Shown: in pieces, positions 32,857 through 41,049 of the stretch
How the letters are laid out: each line of letters opens with the position of its first letter
Numbering within the stretch: the stretch's first letter is position 1
Assembly (NCBI RefSeq): GCF_002265875.1
Contig: NZ_NPFA01000017.1
Location: 1 to 41,592 of the forward strand
Length of the DNA: 41,592 bases
From: Marinococcus halophilus
Lineage (GTDB): Bacteria; Bacillota; Bacilli; Bacillales; Marinococcaceae
Direction: 5' to 3'
The notes under the pieces: model-generated
Database searches by the model: none
What the model was told of the DNA's origin: nothing
What the model saw: only the letters and a program-made list of their open reading frames with translations
Translations under genes and position numbers: made by a program

Positions 32857-33450
32857 ATGCCAAAACTCATTGACCACAAAAAGAAAAAAGAGCAGATTAT
32901 TGAGTATACATGGCAGTCCATTGTGAACAGCGGTGCGAAAGGCGCGACGGTAAGAAATATCGCAAAGCTGGCGAAAATGACGCCGGGACAGATCCGTTAC
33001 TACTATCCCACCCATAGTGCACTGCTGGATGCGGTTATGGAAAAAGTAAATCATAAGGTGAGCCAACGAATCCAGGAGATTTTTGGGCAAGAAACGTTAC
33101 CCGAAAAGGAGCGGATCATCCAGGCGATACTTGCGGTTCTTCCTTTAGATGATGACCGGTACGCGGACATGGAAGTGTGGATGGCTTTTCAGTACGAAAT
33201 CCATCAGGCAGGAACAAATTCTATGGGAGACGAGATACGTATGCTCATTCAAAAATCCCTACAGCATTTAAATGAAAAACAAATGCTCCAGAAGGATCTG
33301 CCTCTAGAGTTCACTACAATGCGCGCTCATGCTCTGGTTGACGGTCTGGCACTGCATAAATTGTTAACTCCTGACCGCATAGACAATAAAGATGCCATCA
33401 AACTGATTCGTGCCGAAGTGCATTCCTGGCTGAAGGAGGAGTATCAATGA
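32857..33450 (+). CDS. TetR-family regulator (BetI-like)
   Basis: Regulator of 197 residues: KKKEQIIEYTWQSIVNSGAK, then TVRNIAKLAKMTPGQIRYYY form the TetR helix-turn-helix. The C-terminal part with LVDGLALHKLLTPDRI resembles the TetR_C_6/BetI group. ATG 32857 follows GAGGTGTACG; TTG 32845 is upstream without a site. Its stop overlaps the start of the next gene (ATGA), so it is translationally coupled to a membrane protein that may be its main target. A direct repeat ACTTG-x-ATTA upstream could be its operator. Confidence 0.82.
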   Translation: MPKLIDHKKKKEQIIEYTWQSIVNSGAKGATVRNIAKLAKMTPGQIRYYYPTHSALLDAVMEKVNHKVSQRIQEIFGQETLPEKERIIQAILAVLPLDDDRYADMEVWMAFQYEIHQAGTNSMGDEIRMLIQKSLQHLNEKQMLQKDLPLEFTTMRAHALVDGLALHKLLTPDRIDNKDAIKLIRAEVHSWLKEEYQ

Positions 33451-34004
33451 ATTTCATCCTGCTGTTGATTATTGGGATCGAAATAGCCTTTTGGGTTGTT
33501 ATTGCCGCCGGGTTAATCGCTCGCTACGTGTTTCAATTACCGAGATTAGGGCTGTTTCTTCTCGCTTTAACCCCCGTACTGGATTTGATTCTTTTGATTG
33601 CAGCTTCAGCAGACCTTTTACGAGGAGCAGCCGCGACCACGGCTCATGCCATTGCTGCTATTTATATCGCGGTCTCCATTGTTTTTGGAAAGCATATGAT
33701 CCGATGGGCCGACGAACGCTTCAGGTATTATATTATGAGACAGGGCAGCAAGCCCTCCAGGCTTTACGGCTATGCATACTCCCGAAAGTACTTTAAGGAC
33801 TGGCTCAAGCACGTATTGGCGTACGTTTTAGGCACGGGACTTTTGTGGGTAGTAATTTTCCTTGTCAATGATGCAGGCAGAACCGGAGCATTGAGCGGCA
33901 CTATTAAACTTTGGTCGCTCGTCGTGATGATTGACTTAGTTATTTCCATTACGTATTTCATATGGCCGCGCGAAGCAAAACATAGAGAGAAAATTCATGA
34001 ATAA
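33447..34004 (+). CDS. Membrane protein coupled to TetR regulator (possibly YmcC-like)
   Basis: A 185-residue protein with about five helices: residues 2-26, 35-52, 58-82, 122-142 and 150-170. A basic cytoplasmic loop (GKHMIRWADERFRYYIMRQG, then KPSRLYGYAYSRKYFKDW) sits between helices 3 and 4. The layout recalls uncharacterised Bacillus membrane proteins of the YmcC type, but I cannot confirm the match. ATG overlaps the TetR stop. Its 3' end overlaps the end of the convergent MFS gene by 10 bases. Confidence 0.7.
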   Translation: MNFILLLIIGIEIAFWVVIAAGLIARYVFQLPRLGLFLLALTPVLDLILLIAASADLLRGAAATTAHAIAAIYIAVSIVFGKHMIRWADERFRYYIMRQGSKPSRLYGYAYSRKYFKDWLKHVLAYVLGTGLLWVVIFLVNDAGRTGALSGTIKLWSLVVMIDLVISITYFIWPREAKHREKIHE

Positions 34005-35146
34005 TATGCACGGCTGAAATGTTGCCGGGTTTTGTATTGAAAAACCAATGAAACGTAACCAATCATTGCAGCGGCAAGAAAGAGCATATGGTATCCAAAC
34101 AGGCCAGCGAGGATGCCGGAAACAACAGATCCAACAGCCTGGCCCAGGGCAAGCACTAAAAACGGAAGCCCCAGCCCAATAGATGGATTTGTCCGGAACA
34201 CCGACACCCCCCAAACGATTAAAACTCCCGTGATGAAAACATAAGAACTCCCAAATAGAAACGGAGATAAAATCCCCACGATAGAATTGCCGGGCCAGCC
34301 TCCCAAAAGTAAAGAGGCGGTGGATAACGTCACTACCGACATCCTGAACGCCTTCATAATACCAAACCGGTTAATGAAGATACCGGCGGTGCCGCCCAAC
34401 AAGCCTGCCAAACCAATGATAACCCAGAACCAGTCCCCCAGATAGGCAGGTACGCTGGCTAAATTCACTATAAAATCCCGCGAAAAGGTCCAGTACGCCG
34501 CCGAAGAGCCTCCCAAAAGCAGCGAGGCCAGTATCAGCTGCACAGACTGCCTCCACTCCTGCTTCACGAACCCAGTCGGACTCTTTTCTCCATACGCCTG
34601 CGTACGGGGAAGTACTTTATAATTGGCAGCAAGCACCATAACAGCAATAATCATAAAGATCACATATGTTGCACGCCAGCTGTCCACCATCATAATTGCA
34701 ACCACCCCAGTGAAAGCCGTACCTATGCTTGTGCCGGAATTAATCCAGGCATTCGCCTGGTTTTGCCTGTTGGATTCGACGTTTGTATTTACAATACTGG
34801 CGTACGGTGGAGAGGATAACCCCGTGCTCATTCCTGCTAAAAATATTCCTGCGCCAAGCCCCACCGGCGTCAAAGAAACAGAAATGACACCGAGTCCAAC
34901 GACCGACAAAGCCCCCGCCGTCACTAAAATGAGCCTCGAAGCCACCGTCCGGGAAAATACCATCGCTGCGACAATCGCTATACAGTAGGCCACGTAGGAT
35001 AAAGAGGATATGATCCCGCTCGTAGATTGAGTCATATTAATTGCTTCATTAATATAGGGAAGCATCAGCCCGTAGCTGAACCGGGACAGCCCGTAAGTAA
35101 CTGCAATCATAGGCAGGCCGGCAAGTATTAATTTATTCGCATTCAT
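33995..35146 (-). CDS. MFS transporter (YbfB-like)
   Basis: A 383-residue transporter with about 12 helices. The N-terminus YGLSRFSYGLMLPYINEAIN followed by ISSLSYVAYCIAIVAA is characteristic of the YbfB/YcxA branch of the MFS; RWRATYVIFM-type and SIGTAFTGVVAI stretches support it. The substrate is unknown. It is followed upstream (same strand) by a TetR gene 96 bases away; matching palindromes precede both, so the pair is probably co-regulated. ATG 35146 follows AAAAAGGAGCGAACGAAC. Confidence 0.82.
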   Translation of the reverse strand: MNANKLILAGLPMIAVTYGLSRFSYGLMLPYINEAINMTQSTSGIISSLSYVAYCIAIVAAMVFSRTVASRLILVTAGALSVVGLGVISVSLTPVGLGAGIFLAGMSTGLSSPPYASIVNTNVESNRQNQANAWINSGTSIGTAFTGVVAIMMVDSWRATYVIFMIIAVMVLAANYKVLPRTQAYGEKSPTGFVKQEWRQSVQLILASLLLGGSSAAYWTFSRDFIVNLASVPAYLGDWFWVIIGLAGLLGGTAGIFINRFGIMKAFRMSVVTLSTASLLLGGWPGNSIVGILSPFLFGSSYVFITGVLIVWGVSVFRTNPSIGLGLPFLVLALGQAVGSVVSGILAGLFGYHMLFLAAAMIGYVSLVFQYKTRQHFSRAYYS

Positions 35147-35167
35147 GTTCGTTCGCTCCTTTTTGCT

Positions 35168-35195
35168 TATTTATTGATTGTTCATTCAATAAATA
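35168..35195. promoter_or_regulatory. Palindrome upstream of the YbfB-like MFS gene
   Basis: TATTTATTGA (35168-35177) and TCAATAAATA (35186-35195) are perfect 10-bp arms around TTGTTCAT, 22 bases before the MFS start. It shares ATTGA and TTCATT elements with the site at 35811-35833 upstream of the TetR gene. Likely TetR operator. Confidence 0.65.
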
Positions 35196-35242
35196 TTAAA
35201 AATAAGAGCCATAAGGCTTACCATAGATGCCTATGGCCATTA

Positions 35243-35797
35243 TTACTGGCTGTCTGCCCGCATGTTCTTCGCTATACGGAAAGCCGCCTCTTCCACTTCC
35301 TCCATGGCCATAACCTGAGCCGTTGAAGTGATGCCCTCCAAAATCATTACCAGCTGCGTTCCGGCCTGCTTGGAAGAATTAAAGGTTTTGAGCTCCTGTT
35401 CAATCTTTTGCTGCAGGGTTTTTTTATGCTCCTTACTCAGGGCGGCAATTTCCTCATTCACCCCTTCATACTCCTGCTTCGCTCTTAAGAACAGACACCC
35501 GTTCAATCCGTCTGTTTTCATCCAGTCTGTATGCGCTTTGATAAGGGTTTCTGCATACGCGGCGAGACCATTGTCTCTATCAATTTCCTTTTGTAAGAAA
35601 TCAAAATACCGCAGCTCTCTTCGCTTCAGTATTTCCACAATTAACGTTTCTTTAGAATGAAAATGATAGTACATCGTCATAGGGGCCACACCGACTTCAT
35701 TTAAAATACTTTTAACCCCGACAGCATGAAACCCGTGCTGATAAAAGAGATTTTCTGCAGTGTTCAATATAACCTCTTTTTTCGATACACCTCTCAT
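35243..35797 (-). CDS. TetR-family regulator of the MFS transporter
   Basis: A 184-residue TetR protein. SKKEVILNTAENLFYQHGFH and VKSILNEVGVAPMTMYYHFH, then SKETLIVEIL, form the DNA-binding domain; the rest includes GLNGCLFLRAKQEYEGVNEE, typical of the YfiR/AcrR-like C-terminal class where a Cys near residue 100 lies in the pocket. It precedes the MFS gene on the same strand, and each gene has its own palindrome, implying separate promoters under one repressor. Confidence 0.87.
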   Translation of the reverse strand: MRGVSKKEVILNTAENLFYQHGFHAVGVKSILNEVGVAPMTMYYHFHSKETLIVEILKRRELRYFDFLQKEIDRDNGLAAYAETLIKAHTDWMKTDGLNGCLFLRAKQEYEGVNEEIAALSKEHKKTLQQKIEQELKTFNSSKQAGTQLVMILEGITSTAQVMAMEEVEEAAFRIAKNMRADSQ

Positions 35798-35810
35798 GGA
35801 AAACCCCCTT

Positions 35811-35833
35811 TATTTATTGAACGTTCATTATAA
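35811..35833. promoter_or_regulatory. Palindrome upstream of tetR
   Basis: TATTTATTGAACGTTCATTATAA contains a perfect 10-bp palindrome TGAACGTTCA (35818-35827) 20 bases before the TetR start. Shared elements with the site at 35168-35195 suggest autoregulation. Confidence 0.55.
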
Positions 35834-35867
35834 TAAACCATAACATATTTTATCGCTTAATGTTACT

Positions 35868-36119
35868 TTATTGTTTTTTCTTCCTGATTTTCTCTGCTGT
35901 ATCGTCTAAAAATTCATCAATATTATATTCTTTATAATCGTCCCGAATTTTATCTATAATAATATTTTTTGCTTCCTGTTCTGTATAACCTTTTTCTATG
36001 ATATTCAGTAATTCAGCATGATACGTATGCTTGTACTCCTCTTCCCCGGCTGAAATATTTCCAGCATCCCTGCCCCAGATAATACCGACAATTTCTTCTA
36101 AAAACTCCCGATATTCCAT
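35868..36119 (-). CDS. Small acidic cytosolic protein, unknown function
   Basis: An 83-residue soluble protein beginning MEYREFLEEIVGIIWGRDAG, rich in Glu/Lys, predicted helical, ending in a KIRKKKQ basic tail. ATG 36119 lies behind AAAAGGGGAAAAGAT; the in-frame ATG 36167 has no site. A TATAAT -10 lies about 35 bases upstream. The near-perfect 28-bp palindrome at 36187-36214 is further upstream. The GY-TEQEAKNIIIDKI segment may form a helical bundle; family not recognised. Confidence 0.6.
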   Translation of the reverse strand: MEYREFLEEIVGIIWGRDAGNISAGEEEYKHTYHAELLNIIEKGYTEQEAKNIIIDKIRDDYKEYNIDEFLDDTAEKIRKKKQ

Positions 36120-36425
36120 ATCTTTTCCCCTTTTCAAGTAGAATGTGGTAGTTCCATTATACTTCATCCTTTTAGAAATTTTGACTTTATTTATTAGGTT
36201 AACCTGATAAATAATTTAAATATGCAGAGTCTCATCAACATCAAAATTGGCAGACACCAGTCAACCAGGTTTCTTATAAGTCTTTAAAGCTGTTCGTTTG
36301 GTCCGAAAATAATTTTTAAAATAAAAAAGTAATTAAATTTTACTTTTATTACAATAAATGGTTTTCATTTTATTTCATTTTCGTTATACTTAAGCAACAT
36401 TTTTGAAAAGGGGGGAAGAGAGCGT
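36120..36425. other. Divergent control region, 306 bases
   Basis: Contains the 28-bp palindrome at 36187-36214, a -35-like TTGACT at 36181-36186 and TGATAA at 36205-36210 on the plus strand, and AT-rich DNA. No coding signal. Confidence 0.5.
36187..36214. promoter_or_regulatory. 28-bp near-perfect palindrome
   Basis: Arms TTATTTATTAGGTT and AACCTGATAAATAA match except for one T/G pair, with centre GGTTAACC. On the plus strand it fills the spacer between TTGACT and TGATAA (18 bases), the classic location of a repressor site. No regulator gene is adjacent. Confidence 0.65.
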
Positions 36426-36953
36426 ATGAAGATGCTCACTACTACTATTTTAAGCCTACTATTTGCATCAGCAGTGTGGGCTACACTGGAAACGCCGGCC
36501 GATGCCGCTAATGTTGCCATTGTCGGCGGCGGCAGTCTGGGGTATCAACCCATTATTCAGAAACAAACGCAAAACGGCCAGCACATCCTGCGCACTGAAA
36601 GCTACATTTCAGAAGACCAGCGACGGCCGTGCGGCACTTCTGAATGCCGCACGATTTTTCAGCAATACCATGAGCGCATGAACGAAATATTTAATCACAC
36701 TAATCATGTGCTTACGTTCGATTCGTTTGAACAGTCGCTGGTGTACCAATTATCCAACGGCGATTATTTCATCGTCTCGAATTACACCAATGAAGTCACC
36801 GGGGATTATCGCCACATTGAAGTCATTTTGCACCAAAGTCTCAATTATATGCAGGACATGTATATCGATAACGAAGCCTCGTCTTCATACGACTCTCCCA
36901 TGGTACCAGGAGAAAACCGGTGGGTAAGAAACACCGGACAGAGGGATGAATAA
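36426..36953 (+). CDS. Secreted protein of unknown function
   Basis: A 175-residue exported protein. Signal peptide KMLTTTILSLLFASAVWATL with likely cleavage after ADA; mature part starts ANVAIVGGGSLGYQ. Two cysteines in RRPCGTSECRTIF could form a disulfide. The remaining domain is polar with aromatic strands (NGDYFIVSNYTNEVTGDYRH). No enzyme motif is visible. Start ATG 36426 lies behind GGGGGGAAGAGAGCGT, a strong site, and a terminator follows. Family not recognised. Confidence 0.65.
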   Translation: MKMLTTTILSLLFASAVWATLETPADAANVAIVGGGSLGYQPIIQKQTQNGQHILRTESYISEDQRRPCGTSECRTIFQQYHERMNEIFNHTNHVLTFDSFEQSLVYQLSNGDYFIVSNYTNEVTGDYRHIEVILHQSLNYMQDMYIDNEASSSYDSPMVPGENRWVRNTGQRDE

Positions 36954-36961
36954 CCACCACA

Positions 36962-36997
36962 AAAAGGCTGTCTCTTTAAAAGGGAGACAGCTTTTTT
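36962..36997. terminator. Bidirectional terminator
   Basis: AAAAGGCTGTCTC and GAGACAGCTTTTTT form a stem with a 9-base loop between the secreted protein gene and the convergent small membrane gene. Confidence 0.85.
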
Positions 36998-37002
36998 GTG
37001 CT

Positions 37003-37197
37003 TCATGATTTAAAATTATGTTTGATCAGCAGCACCCAGAACGGAATCACGATGATAAGCAGTAAACCAATGGCAAGAACCGATAACAAATTGGCAACGA
37101 GAGAGGATTTGACAATAATTAAGTAGATATTGAAAAAAATAACGGCCGTAAGAAAAATGCCGCCAATGACAGAGCCCATATTCATCTTTTGTTTCAA
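37003..37197 (-). CDS. Small membrane protein, 64 residues
   Basis: Two hydrophobic helices (about 8-28 and 33-58) joined by KSSLVANLL, short basic ends. It begins with TTG 37197, 9 bases after GGGGGTGA. The N-terminal KQKMNMGSVIGGIFLTAVIF and C-terminal IVIPFWVLLIKHNFKS suggest a hairpin membrane peptide. Unknown family, no informative neighbour. Confidence 0.6.
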   Translation of the reverse strand: MKQKMNMGSVIGGIFLTAVIFFNIYLIIVKSSLVANLLSVLAIGLLLIIVIPFWVLLIKHNFKS

Positions 37198-37796
37198 TCA
37201 ATCACCCCCAAGTACAGAAAAGAACGAACCACAGGCAGGTTCGTTTCATCCATTCTGAAAAATTATAGGAAAGCTATTAGCGAGCCAGCGAATATATTAT
37301 TCTTTTTCATTATAGCATTGGCTCCCCATTTTGATTAAGAAAAAGTCACTTATCCAACTGTAAGATATATGTTTTTTCAATAAAACCATATAAAGATTTT
37401 CCAATTCAAGCATTTCCAATAGTATATATTCAGTTCAGTTATGTATTTATGTTGTTGGTTTAAAAGCATTAGTTTTTTATTCTTTAGTTAAATGTAAGTA
37501 GCGATTAAAATTTATTTTAATGTTAAAATAAATTTTCTATAAGCCAAATTAACTGACTAGTCTTAAGCTGGCACATTAAAAAAACATTACTAAATAAGTT
37601 CGAGAGAGGTAATAGTCTAGAAAATATAGCAGTAAGCCAAAGCGTACATGTCGCTTTTCTTACCTATCTAGCTTTATAAATAGAGAAATTATAAAAAGAC
37701 AATAACGAAATATACTTGCTCGTTCTCCCCTCTTCTTATACTGCTTGAAACGTTATCGCAATACACATCTTTCTTTAGACAAATCATTTACTTTTT
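37198..37796. other. AT-rich intergenic region, about 600 bases
   Basis: Very AT-rich. It contains hairpins AACGAACC/GGTTCGTT (37223-37245) and GTAAG...AAGCG/CGCTT...CTTAC (37632-37663). No coding frame with a ribosome binding site was found. The low GC compared with neighbours may mark acquired or decayed DNA. Confidence 0.4.
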
Positions 37797-38000
37797 CTAC
37801 GCTTTTTTGCTTCTACAAGCGTATGCGTAACGTAAAATAACCCAATACCAACAAAGATAATAATGAATAACTGCAATACTCCATAGACCACTTACTGGTA
37901 GATAGGAAAACAGCCAGGCCATTGGGAGCAAAAAGATAAGATCATATGTATTAATTTGAGCAAAAATATGTTCAAAAGTTCCCCGTGCCTTATCTCTCAC
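37797..38000 (-). CDS. Small membrane protein, about 67 residues
   Basis: Two helices (LIFLLPMAWLFSYLPVSGLW and SIAVIHYYLCWYWVILRYAY) preceded by a polar start RDKARGTFEHIFAQIN and followed by CRSKKA. GTG 38000 is preferred to ATG 38009 because GGGGG lies directly before the ATG and 9 bases before GTG. It lies about 160 bases downstream of another tiny membrane protein gene on the same strand. Unknown family; size and layout resemble small companions of membrane transporters but no transporter is adjacent. Confidence 0.5.
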   Translation of the reverse strand: MRDKARGTFEHIFAQINTYDLIFLLPMAWLFSYLPVSGLWSIAVIHYYLCWYWVILRYAYACRSKKA

Positions 38001-38162
38001 ACTTCCCATCCCCCTGATTTAGCCCAATCATTTTTAATTATGAAGCACGACTGTGGTTCTCCAGAAGTGAAGCCCTAGGCTTCTTAGGCGCTATTAGATA
38101 CTTTAAAAGTGTAGACATTATTATAATTTCCTCTTGATAAATCATTATGTACCTCGTACTAG

Positions 38163-38336
38163 CTACTTTTTCGAAGCACTCATCCAGGAAGTACCCCAAG
38201 CAGCCATCAGAATAAAGATTACTATAAATCCAGCAGATATTACTGGCATTCCTAATTCATAACCGATCCCCAAACCTCCAGCTATGATTGCAGCCAATAG
38301 CGAGGAGACCGGTGTTATTATCCGTTTTACCTTCAT
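38163..38336 (-). CDS. Small membrane protein, 57 residues
   Basis: ATG 38336, seven bases after GGAGG, opens a 57-residue frame: MKVKRIITPVSSLLAAIIAG, GLGIGYELGMPVISAGFIVI, FILMAAWGTSWMSASKK. It has two helices and basic ends with no stop until TAG at 38163. The ribosome binding site and coherent topology support a real gene. Function unknown. Confidence 0.6.
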   Translation of the reverse strand: MKVKRIITPVSSLLAAIIAGGLGIGYELGMPVISAGFIVIFILMAAWGTSWMSASKK

Positions 38337-38467
38337 TATGATTCCTCCAATTGGAAAAATTCTTATTTATATTCTTTCATCTTATCAATAGTTATTCATT
38401 AAAGGAATATTATGGATAATATTCACCCTATAATATTAAGCTAAAAACATGTTTAAGCAAACAGCAA

Positions 38468-38502
38468 AAGCGAGTACAACGTAAACACGTCTTTACTCGC
38501 TT
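38468..38502 (-). terminator. Terminator of the PTS operon
   Basis: AAGCGAGTA and TACTCGCTT form a 9-bp stem with a 17-base loop, T4 on the minus side, 9 bases past the RpiR stop codon. Confidence 0.7.
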
Positions 38503-38510
38503 AATAATTT

Positions 38511-39365
38511 CTAATCATTATCATTTTCCACTAATTTTTTAGATTTATCTATACTGTCTATGGTTTCTTGAAAGTTTTTAGAGACATAGCTCATAAATAA
38601 AATATCAATAATATGAAGCTGGGCTATTCTTGTTGAAGTTGCTGCGCTGCGACTGATAGCTTCCTTTTTAGGCGAAGAATATATCGCACAGTCCACTAGA
38701 TCTGACATTGAACTCTTTCCGTATTTAGTAATACCTAAGGTGCGTACTTTTAATTTTTTCGCCTGTTTTAATATGTTTATCGTTTCCTTCGTTTCCCCGG
38801 AAAAAGATATAAATATAGCTAAATCGTCCGGACCACAGTGAGCTAATGTAGTTAGAGTTAAATGAGGATCTTCAAAATAATAACTGTTTAACCCCACACG
38901 AAGAAATTTTTGCTGACAATCATACGCAATTATGCCTGAAGCGCCGATCCCATAAATAATTATTTTGGAACTGCTCTCTAGCCATTCCAATGCTGTTTCT
39001 ATCTTTTCTTTTTGAATGTAATCTTTAGTTTCGCTGATCATACTAACTGTATTATATGTCATTTGATCAATGATATTAACAACAGGTTCATTTACTTGTA
39101 TATCTCTATACTCAAATGAATCACTTTGCTGAAGATCCCCGGCTATTCTCATCTTCAAATCTTGAAAACTTGATAATTTCATTGATTTACATAAACGTAC
39201 CACAGCTGCTGAGCTGGAATTACTGCTTTCACCTAATTCCTGTGCTGTCATTGTTACAGCTGCGTCAGGATGGTCTTGGATATATTGAGCAATTTTTTTC
39301 TCAGAAAGCGGCAGTCTACTCTCAATAATCTTAAGCATTGATAACCCGCCTGATATTTGTGCCAT
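38511..39365 (-). CDS. RpiR/MurR-family regulator with SIS domain
   Basis: A 284-residue regulator. The N-terminal HTH_6 region (LSEKKIAQYIQDHPDAAVTM, AQELGESSNSSSAAVVRLCK) is followed by a SIS phosphosugar-binding domain (about 125-265: IIIYGIGASGIIAYDCQQKF, IFISFSGETKETINILKQAK, LGITKYGKSSMSDL). Last gene of the PTS operon, 14 bases from the small membrane gene. It is inferred to sense the phosphosugar formed by the PTS and control the operon promoter. Confidence 0.9.
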   Translation of the reverse strand: MAQISGGLSMLKIIESRLPLSEKKIAQYIQDHPDAAVTMTAQELGESSNSSSAAVVRLCKSMKLSSFQDLKMRIAGDLQQSDSFEYRDIQVNEPVVNIIDQMTYNTVSMISETKDYIQKEKIETALEWLESSSKIIIYGIGASGIIAYDCQQKFLRVGLNSYYFEDPHLTLTTLAHCGPDDLAIFISFSGETKETINILKQAKKLKVRTLGITKYGKSSMSDLVDCAIYSSPKKEAISRSAATSTRIAQLHIIDILFMSYVSKNFQETIDSIDKSKKLVENDND

Positions 39366-39379
39366 AAACCTACTCCCTA

Positions 39380-39664
39380 CTAAAAAATAATAATAACGAC
39401 ATAATTACATACAATACTACCTATTAAAGAAAAACTAATCCAACTTAATTTAGAAAAAGAGTAGTTTTGCAATTTTACGATTTTCACCGTTAAAATACTA
39501 AAAAAAACAAATAAACTTATACTCATAGCCAAAAACATGCTCAAGCTGTCAGATTCAAATGCAGATTGGAAAACCGGATATATGAAAAACAACCCTGCGC
39601 TTAATAGCAAAATTAACAGTCCAACAACTTTAAAATTTCTATTAGGAAAAGATATAGACAGCAT
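39380..39664 (-). CDS. Small membrane protein in PTS operon
   Basis: A 94-residue protein with three hydrophobic segments: VGLLILLLSAGLFFIYPVF, FLAMSISLFVFFSILTVKIV and SFSLIGSIVCNYVVIIIF. ATG 39664 follows TATAGGAGGTTCAAT. It is inserted between the IIC and RpiR genes. It does not resemble a PTS domain and its family is unknown; a chaperone or modulator of the permease is a guess. Confidence 0.6.
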   Translation of the reverse strand: MLSISFPNRNFKVVGLLILLLSAGLFFIYPVFQSAFESDSLSMFLAMSISLFVFFSILTVKIVKLQNYSFSKLSWISFSLIGSIVCNYVVIIIF

Positions 39665-39723
39665 ATTGAACCTCCTATATAGAAGGCTAAAATAATTTTT
39701 AGCCCTCTTTTCTTTTTACTTTA

Positions 39724-41034
39724 TTATGATGTTCTTTCTTTCTGCTTTTTATCGCTGTCTATTTCTTCCTCCTCTTCATTCTTTTCCTGTTTTAACAGCT
39801 GATTGTCATAAATCTTAAAAAATGGATAATAAATCATACAGGATAAAAAGATATTAACAAATACCAGGACAATCGCCCGCCAATCTCCACCTGTTGCCAG
39901 ATAAGCTCCTATAGGCGCTGGTAGTGTCCATGGGGGCATCACGTATGTTTCGGAAACCAATCCAAGAACGGTTGCAATATAAGAAAGTGTGGCCAAGATA
40001 AGTGGAATGGAAACAAACGGAATAATAAGTATAGGGTTCAACACAATAGGAGCACCAAATATTATCGGCTCATTAATATTAAATAGTCCAGGCACAGCTG
40101 TTGTACGCCCCAGCGTTTTCGAATATTTTGATTTTGCAAATAGGAGCATGACAATCACGAGTCCCAAAGTGGAACCTGCGCCACCAATCCAAATGAACCA
40201 TTGGAAAAATGTTTCAGGAGCCACGTGAGGAAGGCTGTTTCTGCCATCTGCTACTGCAGCTGAGTTTTCCACCAAGTACACTTCCCAAAACGGGCGGGCA
40301 ACAGTACCTACTATAGAGACCCCGTGAATCCCAAAAGACCAAAAAAATGTTATCAAAAATACTGGAATGATTACTCCGACAAAACTGTCACCTACAGCAA
40401 CAATTGGAGCCACTGCCTGTTCTACTAAATGATGAATATCCAATCCAATTAACACAGTTACTATCGAAATACCTACAATTACAATAGCTACTGGAATCAA
40501 AGCTTCAAACGAACGTGATACAGAGGTTGGAACCTGGGGAGGCATTTTAATTGTTACATTTTTTTCTTTGCATAAACGCATAACTTCAACTGCGAAAATA
40601 GAACAAAGCATAGATACAAATAAACCGGCTGGACCCAGCGGCTCCATTGGCAGTACATATTCGGTTTCATTTATGATTTGCGGAGTGATGGTAAGTAATA
40701 ATGCTGCTACAGCAATTTGTGCACCAGACAACGCATCTATCCCGTAGCTTCTGGCCAGATTATATCCTATACCAAAAGCTACGTAGAGAGACATTATAAA
40801 CATCGTGAGCCGATAAGGGATTAATATATCTGCTGCATTGTTACTTGCCCATTCTGTAACTCCCCAATTTTGAGGTAATGGAGGAGAAGCGATAATCAGG
40901 AAAAAAGAACCAATTATGATAAAAGGAAGCGCTGAAATAACACCGTCTCTGATTGCCTGCAAATGTCGCTGTTCGGCCAGTCTCGCCATAGGTCCAGATA
41001 ATTTTTCATCCATCCAATTTGCAAAGTTATTCAT
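39724..41034 (-). CDS. PTS system EIIC, cellobiose/lichenan type
   Basis: A 436-residue permease of the Lac/Cel PTS class. The N-terminus WMDEKLSGPMARLAEQRHLQ and AIRDGVISALPFIIIGSFFL are standard for CelB/LicC proteins; GIHGVSIVGTVARPFWEVYL and GLFNINEPIIFGAPIVLNPI carry the conserved NEP motif of substrate binding. The C-terminal tail is strongly charged (EKNEEEEEIDSDKKQKERTS). It follows EIIB by 15 bases. The sugar is probably a beta-glucoside or chitobiose-like disaccharide; no hydrolase gene is in the operon. Confidence 0.92.
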   Translation of the reverse strand: MNNFANWMDEKLSGPMARLAEQRHLQAIRDGVISALPFIIIGSFFLIIASPPLPQNWGVTEWASNNAADILIPYRLTMFIMSLYVAFGIGYNLARSYGIDALSGAQIAVAALLLTITPQIINETEYVLPMEPLGPAGLFVSMLCSIFAVEVMRLCKEKNVTIKMPPQVPTSVSRSFEALIPVAIVIVGISIVTVLIGLDIHHLVEQAVAPIVAVGDSFVGVIIPVFLITFFWSFGIHGVSIVGTVARPFWEVYLVENSAAVADGRNSLPHVAPETFFQWFIWIGGAGSTLGLVIVMLLFAKSKYSKTLGRTTAVPGLFNINEPIIFGAPIVLNPILIIPFVSIPLILATLSYIATVLGLVSETYVMPPWTLPAPIGAYLATGGDWRAIVLVFVNIFLSCMIYYPFFKIYDNQLLKQEKNEEEEEIDSDKKQKERTS

Positions 41035-41049
41035 TATGCCCGCCTCCCT

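Noticed and set aside
37198-37796. Possible small RNA or phage remnant in the AT-rich gap
   Set aside because: Only weak hairpins; no promoter-terminator pair or phage-like protein could be identified.
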